Of a stretch of 47,713 nucleotides of DNA, positions 43,367-47,713 are shown piece by piece (position 1 is the stretch's first letter; each line of letters begins with the position of its first letter). The stretch lies in contig NZ_CAHJWD020000378.1 in the NCBI RefSeq assembly GCF_903642095.1, forward strand, positions 1 through 47,713, in the 5' to 3' direction. The notes beneath the pieces were generated by a model. It had not been told where the DNA came from. It saw only the letters and a program-made list of their open reading frames with translations, and did not search any database. The DNA comes from Bathymodiolus brooksi thiotrophic gill symbiont (GTDB lineage: Bacteria; Pseudomonadota; Gammaproteobacteria; PS1; Pseudothioglobaceae). A program made the translations under genes and the position numbers.

Positions 43367-44419
43367 TTATCTAACCTCTGTATTTGTACTCAGTGCATCG
43401 TTAAGGTCGGAAAAATCATAAGGCATTACAGAATGCCGTTTGTCTTTGTAATCAATACGGTGCATGGTTGCTTTTTTTTCATTGCTTTCCCATTGAGAAC
43501 CAAATGCCTTAATGCAATCGCTACTATGCGTTGTAATGAATACCTGTACATTAAGACTTTCTGCTAAAGAAAAGATAACTTTCCATACCTGCTCTTGCAC
43601 TGAATAATGTAAGCCATTTTCAAATTCATCAATTAATAAATAGCCATCTTGAGCGTTAACCATGCTTAATACAATATACAAAATTCGATTAATACCATCA
43701 CCCATACTTTTGAATGGCACTATTTCCCCATCAATACTTGCCTTAGCAATTCTTCCTTCACTACGACGATCTTGTTCTACAAACTTTATACCCGATAAAC
43801 TTGGCTCAATAATTCGTAGTGCCTCAATAACCTTAGCTTGTTTATCCGTTAAATCTATGTTATCCCACATTTTTACAATATCGCCAGATCCAGAGCTACG
43901 AACAAATTGCAAATTTATATTTTTTCTAGACTTTGATTCATGTTGAGAAATTCTATGTCTATACCTCATCCTGTAATGTCTATATAATTCATTAAAATCA
44001 TTTCTTAATAAAGCATCTTCTGATATGCTGTTTTTAGTAACTCTTAAAATTTCATCATCATCGTCATCAATAATTGTTTTAATTTCAGTTAATTTGTCTT
44101 TATTTTTTCCCTGCTTAATAATTTCACCAAGTATAATTGCTTCATCATTAAAATTTGATAATTGGTGATTGTGAAATAAATGCCTAACAATAGAGCCAAT
44201 TGATGACGAGTCATCCTCATGAGATAGATACATGTCTTTTTTTAGCAACAATTCATAAATAGCCTCTACTTTATTTTTATGTAAATAGATATAAAACGCC
44301 TCAAAAAGCGCTGTTTTTCCCACGCTATTTTTACCTAAAAATAAATTAACTTTAGCAAGTCTTAGTATTTTTATCTCTTCAAAAGCACGGAAGTTTTTAA
44401 CAATAAATGAATTACACAT
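43367..44419 (-). CDS. AAA/ABC-type ATPase of an OLD/PARIS-like two-gene module
   Basis: The 350-residue ATPase has Walker A GKNSVGKT (residues 29-36), an ABC-signature-like FKSMGDGINRIL (about 237-248), Walker B YLLIDEFENGLH (260-271) and the switch histidine in TTHSSDC (His298). This is the SMC/ABC-like ATPase form (AAA_15/AAA_21) used by OLD-family, AriA and other defence ATPases. The middle region (90-180) is rich in charged residues. The pairing with a downstream TOPRIM-like gene fits a defence module. The ATPase appears intact while its partner is not. It lies 38 bp from the lepA stop and is otherwise unrelated to the neighbours. Confidence 0.82.
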   Translation of the reverse strand: MCNSFIVKNFRAFEEIKILRLAKVNLFLGKNSVGKTALFEAFYIYLHKNKVEAIYELLLKKDMYLSHEDDSSSIGSIVRHLFHNHQLSNFNDEAIILGEIIKQGKNKDKLTEIKTIIDDDDDEILRVTKNSISEDALLRNDFNELYRHYRMRYRHRISQHESKSRKNINLQFVRSSGSGDIVKMWDNIDLTDKQAKVIEALRIIEPSLSGIKFVEQDRRSEGRIAKASIDGEIVPFKSMGDGINRILYIVLSMVNAQDGYLLIDEFENGLHYSVQEQVWKVIFSLAESLNVQVFITTHSSDCIKAFGSQWESNEKKATMHRIDYKDKRHSVMPYDFSDLNDALSTNTEVR

Positions 44420-44457
44420 AATATTTTTTCTAATCCAACAGTGTTTTAAATGATACC

Positions 44458-46245
44458 CTAATCAATATGCAACACTGCCAAAAATGCCTCTTGCGGAATG
44501 TCCACCCTACCAACGCTACGCATACGCTTTTTGCCTTTTTTCTGTTTGTCAAGTAGTTTGCGTTTACGAGAAACATCACCACCATAACATTTGGCGGTTA
44601 CATTTTTTCTAAGAGCTTTGACATTGGTTCTGGCGATAACTTTCACGCCGATACAGGCTTGAATGGCGACATCGAACATTTGTCTTGGCACCAATTCTTT
44701 CATTTTTTCGGCAATTTCTCTGCCTTTACGCACTGAGTCTTCACGGTGAATAATTAAGGCTAAAGCATCAACTGATTCTTGATTAATTTGAATATCTAGG
44801 CGGATTAAATCAGAGGCTTGGTAGCGTGCAAATTGATAATCCATTGAGGCAAAACCTCGTGACACCGATTTTAGTCTATCAAAAAAATCAAGCACTACTT
44901 CATTTAGTGGTAATTCATACACCATTGATACCTGTTTACCCATATAAGTTAAACTTTTTTGCACACCTCGTTTTGAAACGCACAAACTGATTACATTGCC
45001 AACAAACTCATCGGTAACCAAAATATTGGCAGTGATAATCGGCTCTCTAAACTCATCGATAAACTGATTTTCTGGCATTTTTGAAGGGCTATCTACCCGA
45101 ATGGTATTGCCCTTGGTGTCTAAAATTTCATACACTACAGTGGGTGCGGTAGTGATTAAATCAAGATCGTATTCTCGCTCTAAGCGTTCTTGCACAATTT
45201 CCATATGCAATAAGCCTAAAAATCCAATGCGAAAGCCAAAACCAAGTGCATCAGAGTTTTCAGGCTCATATTGTAATGCTGCATCATTTAAACGCAGTTT
45301 TGCCAAGGCATCACGGAATTTTTCATAATCTTCGCCAGAAATTGGAAACAGTCCTGCAAATACACGAGGTTGCACGGGCTTAAAGCCCTCCAAAGGTTTG
45401 GAAACAGGATTTTTAACACTGGTAATGGTGTCGCCGACTGGTGCACCATCAATATTTTTAATACTGGCAATTAAAAAACCTACTTCCCCCGCTTTTAAAC
45501 TGTCCGTTTTAAGGCGTTTGGGGGTAAACACGCCTACTTCTTCAACCAAATGTTCATTACCATTCGAGAAAATTTTAATTTTTGTTTTGGTTTTAATTTC
45601 CCCATCAATCACTCTAATCAACGACACCACACCTAAATAATTATCAAACCAAGAGTCAATAATTAAAGCTTTAATGGGTGCATCAACATTGCCCTCAGGT
45701 GCAGGGATTTTTTCCACAATCTGCTCTAAAATATCTTCAATACCGATTCCCGATTTAGCACTGGCATGCACTGCATCTTGTGCTTCAACGCCAATCACAT
45801 CTTCAATTTCATCCACTACTCGCTCAGGGTCTGCTGCTGGTAAGTCAATTTTATTCAGCACTGATACCACCTCTAAACCTTGGTCAATGGCGGTATAACA
45901 ATTGGCCACCGTTTGCGCTTCTACCCCTTGCGAGGCATCAACAATCAGCAATGCACCTTCGCAAGCAGAAAGTGAGCGAGAAACTTCATAAGAAAAATCC
46001 ACATGCCCCGGTGTGTCAATAAAATTTAATTGATAAGTTTCACCATTTTTAGACTTATAATCTAACGAAACACTTTGTGATTTAATGGTGATGCCTCGCT
46101 CCTTTTCAATGTCCATAGAATCCAGCACTTGAGCAGACATTTCTCGATCGCTTAAACCGCCACAAAACTGAATAAAACAATCGGCAATAGTGGATTTTCC
46201 ATGGTCGATATGAGCAATAATAGAGAAATTACGAATGTTTTTCAT
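44458..46245 (-). CDS. lepA: Elongation factor 4 (LepA)
   Basis: The 595-residue translational GTPase has the G domain ([44 protein letters not shown]), a domain II beta barrel, domains III and V and the LepA-specific C-terminal domain ([32 protein letters not shown]). It acts on stalled ribosomes. It is divergent from bcp by 44 bp. Confidence 0.97.
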   Translation of the reverse strand: MKNIRNFSIIAHIDHGKSTIADCFIQFCGGLSDREMSAQVLDSMDIEKERGITIKSQSVSLDYKSKNGETYQLNFIDTPGHVDFSYEVSRSLSACEGALLIVDASQGVEAQTVANCYTAIDQGLEVVSVLNKIDLPAADPERVVDEIEDVIGVEAQDAVHASAKSGIGIEDILEQIVEKIPAPEGNVDAPIKALIIDSWFDNYLGVVSLIRVIDGEIKTKTKIKIFSNGNEHLVEEVGVFTPKRLKTDSLKAGEVGFLIASIKNIDGAPVGDTITSVKNPVSKPLEGFKPVQPRVFAGLFPISGEDYEKFRDALAKLRLNDAALQYEPENSDALGFGFRIGFLGLLHMEIVQERLEREYDLDLITTAPTVVYEILDTKGNTIRVDSPSKMPENQFIDEFREPIITANILVTDEFVGNVISLCVSKRGVQKSLTYMGKQVSMVYELPLNEVVLDFFDRLKSVSRGFASMDYQFARYQASDLIRLDIQINQESVDALALIIHREDSVRKGREIAEKMKELVPRQMFDVAIQACIGVKVIARTNVKALRKNVTAKCYGGDVSRKRKLLDKQKKGKKRMRSVGRVDIPQEAFLAVLHID

Positions 46246-46289
46246 ATAAGTGTTAAAATTAATATTTTAAAAATCAAAATTATACCGTT

Positions 46290-46739
46290 ATGAATAAAGT
46301 TCAACCAACTACCTGTCCGGCAACAAGCAATTTAGAAGTCAATATCCCCGATACACAAGGACGCAATATTGTTTTATATTTTTATCCCAAAGACGCTACA
46401 CCGGGTTGCACCACTGAGGGACAGGACTTTAGAGACCATCATCAAGCTTTTGTGGATGCCAATACGGTCATTTATGGTGTTTCAAAAGATGATTTAAATA
46501 AGCATGAAAAATTTAAAGAAAAGCAAAATTTCCCTTTTGAATTGATTGCCGATGTTGACGGCACTTTGTGCGAACTGTTTAAGGTTTGGCAATTGAAAAA
46601 ATTTATGGGGCGTGAATATATGGGTATTGTGCGTTCTTCATTTGTGATTGATGCTGATGGCAATATTCTCAAATCTTGGGATAAAGTCAAGGTCAAGGGG
46701 CATGTCGAAGAGGTATTGCAAGCAGTGCAAGCATTATGA
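46290..46739 (+). CDS. bcp: Peroxiredoxin of the Bcp/PrxQ family
   Basis: The 149-residue thiol peroxidase reduces hydroperoxides using thioredoxin. The active site PKDATPGCTTEG has the peroxidatic Cys40 with Pro33 and Thr37. The resolving cysteine five residues later in E. coli Bcp is replaced here by Gln, so the protein is the one-Cys or alternative resolving type. The fold continues with SKDDLNKHEKFKEKQNFPF and a WQLKKFMGREYMGIVRSSF segment. It overlaps ubiG by four bases (ATGA). Confidence 0.94.
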   Translation: MNKVQPTTCPATSNLEVNIPDTQGRNIVLYFYPKDATPGCTTEGQDFRDHHQAFVDANTVIYGVSKDDLNKHEKFKEKQNFPFELIADVDGTLCELFKVWQLKKFMGREYMGIVRSSFVIDADGNILKSWDKVKVKGHVEEVLQAVQAL

Positions 46740-47434
46740 GTAATGTAGATTTTAACGAAGTTGATAAATTTGCCGCCCTCGCCTCTCGTTGGTGGGACAA
46801 AAACTCCGAATTTAAACCCCTACACGACATCAATCCCCTCAGACTTAATTACATCAAAAAACAATGTGGCGGCTCACTCAAAGGCAAAAAAATCCTTGAT
46901 GTCGGCTGTGGCGGTGGAATTTTGGCAGAATCCCTCGCCAAAGAAGGTGCATTAGTAACAGGTATTGACATGGCGGAAGCGGGCTTAGAAGTTGCCAAAC
47001 TGCATCTGTTAGAATCAGGTTTGACAGTAGATTATCAAAAAATCCCCGTAGAAGACTTTGCTAAGGACAACGCCCAAACCTTTGATGTGGTTACTTGTTT
47101 GGAAATGCTAGAACATGTGCCTGATCCAAGTTCAATTATTAAATCTTGTTCAGCCCTTGCCAAAGACGGTAGCCCTGTATTCTTCTCAACACTTAACCGT
47201 AATATAAGATCTTATATATTTGCCATTGTCGGTGCCGAATATATCCTTAAACTCTTGCCCCAAGGCACCCACGATTGGGATAAATTCATCACCCCTTCTG
47301 AAATGGATTCATGGGCAAGAGCGGCAGGATTATCCTTAAAAAACATGATTGGTATGACTTACAACCCCTTTACCAAAACCTATAAACTTGAGGATGATGT
47401 GAGTGTCAATTATCTGTGTTTTTATCAAAAATAG
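46736..47434 (+). CDS. ubiG: Ubiquinone biosynthesis O-methyltransferase
   Basis: The 232-residue class I methyltransferase performs both O-methylations of ubiquinone synthesis. It begins with the typical WWDKNSEFKPLHDINPLRL and has SAM-binding motif I ILDVGCGGGILAE, the DVVTCLEMLEHVPDP segment and FFSTLNRN. C-terminal TYNPFTKTYKLEDDVSVNYL is also characteristic. Ubiquinone fits the respiratory profile. It begins within bcp, and a pentapeptide-repeat gene follows nine bases after its stop. Confidence 0.97.
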   Translation: MSNVDFNEVDKFAALASRWWDKNSEFKPLHDINPLRLNYIKKQCGGSLKGKKILDVGCGGGILAESLAKEGALVTGIDMAEAGLEVAKLHLLESGLTVDYQKIPVEDFAKDNAQTFDVVTCLEMLEHVPDPSSIIKSCSALAKDGSPVFFSTLNRNIRSYIFAIVGAEYILKLLPQGTHDWDKFITPSEMDSWARAAGLSLKNMIGMTYNPFTKTYKLEDDVSVNYLCFYQK

Positions 47435-47443
47435 ACCCAAACT

Positions 47444-47713
47444 ATGAGAAAAATTAGCTCTGAAGCATTAAAAAAAATATTAGCCAAACACCAACTTTGG
47501 CTTGATTCTATTCAAGAAGAAGGTGAAAAAGCGGATTTGCAAGAGGCGAATTTGCGAGGGGCGAATTTGCGAGGGGCGGATTTGCAAAAGGCGGATTTGC
47601 GAGGGGCGGATTTGCAATGGGCGGATTTGCAATGGGCGGATTTGCGAGGGGCGGATTTGCAAAAGGCGGATTTGCAAAAGGCGGATTTGCAATGGGCGAA
47701 TTTACGAGGGGCG
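47444..47713 (+). CDS. Pentapeptide-repeat protein (3' end beyond window)
   Basis: I read this from the ATG at 47444, nine bases after ubiG. Ninety residues are visible. The first 28 ([19 protein letters not shown] and on) are a common N-terminal helix of such proteins. Then come twelve consecutive five-residue repeats of the form A[DN]LxxA: QEA, RGA, RGA, QKA, RGA, QWA, QWA, RGA, QKA, QKA, QWA and RGA in order. This repeat folds as a right-handed quadrilateral beta-helix. The function is unknown; some pentapeptide proteins bind gyrase or act in effector or envelope roles. The frame is open to the window end. Confidence 0.85.
   Translation, partial: MRKISSEALKKILAKHQLWLDSIQEEGEKADLQEANLRGANLRGADLQKADLRGADLQWADLQWADLRGADLQKADLQKADLQWANLRGA
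47531..47713 (+). repeat. Minisatellite of 15-bp units inside the pentapeptide gene
   Basis: Twelve units of GCG-(G/A)AT-TTG-CRR-NGG/AAG are near identical at the nucleotide level and differ mainly in the codon pair at two places (CGA GGG, CAA AAG, CAA TGG, CAA GAG). Third-position identity across units means recent expansion rather than old selection on protein sequence. The array runs off the window. Confidence 0.9.

Noticed and set aside
47531..47713. CRISPR-like regular repeat array
   Set aside because: The 15-bp units are contiguous, without unique spacers, and stay in frame to encode pentapeptide repeats.

Overview
The window is AT-rich gammaproteobacterial chromosome, densely coding, with ordinary core genes and a few accessory islands. 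The combination of a nitrous-oxide reductase cluster, a secreted DsrE-like protein, a small Asn/Tyr/Gly-rich secreted protein that may relate to sulfur globules, and low-GC housekeeping genes suggests a sulfur-oxidising member of the SUP05/Thioglobus group or a related free-living or symbiotic lineage. This taxonomic call is inference from gene content, not from a search.

Region 1-3.6 kb (mostly minus strand) holds a partial [2Fe-2S] flavin oxidoreductase, hemH with a translationally coupled thioredoxin-like gene, a repeat-bearing gap and a small winged-helix protein whose 3' end is tandemly duplicated. From 3.6 to 7.8 kb is a complete aapJQMP-type general amino-acid ABC transporter. Divergent from it is an NAD+ synthetase with an in-frame N-terminal Cro/C1-type HTH domain. 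A tRNA-Pro(GGG), a secreted DsrE-family protein, and a minus-strand series spoT-iscX-tolB-pal-pabB follow, then plus-strand bamD, an MFS transporter and ssb.

From 19 to 27 kb lie a HIT hydrolase, the Asn/Tyr/Gly-rich protein, metH, an unusually long zinc deaminase bracketed by two copies of a short interspersed repeat, a 58-residue membrane protein gene and uvrC. From 27.3 to 31.1 kb is a tightly overlapping mlaC-murA-hisG-hisD operon. It ends in a terminator followed by the frameshifted, internally deleted remains of a PhzF-family gene.

The nos region (31.5-38.7 kb) has nosR diverging from nosZDFY. The shared promoter carries an FNR-type box exactly 41.5 bases from the predicted nosR start point. 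NosR, NosD, NosF and NosY would support maturation and electron supply of the periplasmic copper enzyme NosZ. No nosL is present here. Beyond it are a lipid-anchored or membrane-anchored unknown, another repeat copy, ffh divergent from a CcsA-like ypjD gene, and an S1/P1-type nuclease.

At 43-44.4 kb is an AAA ATPase plus a TOPRIM-like partner, the layout of an OLD/PARIS-like defence module. The partner appears to have lost its middle, including the DxD metal site, so the system is probably decayed or altered. The window ends with lepA, a bcp-ubiG overlap pair, and the beginning of a pentapeptide-repeat gene built from near-identical 15-bp units. The most notable items are the HTH-NadE fusion, the internally deleted TOPRIM protein, the family of about 75-100 bp inverted-ended repeats, and the deaminase they flank.
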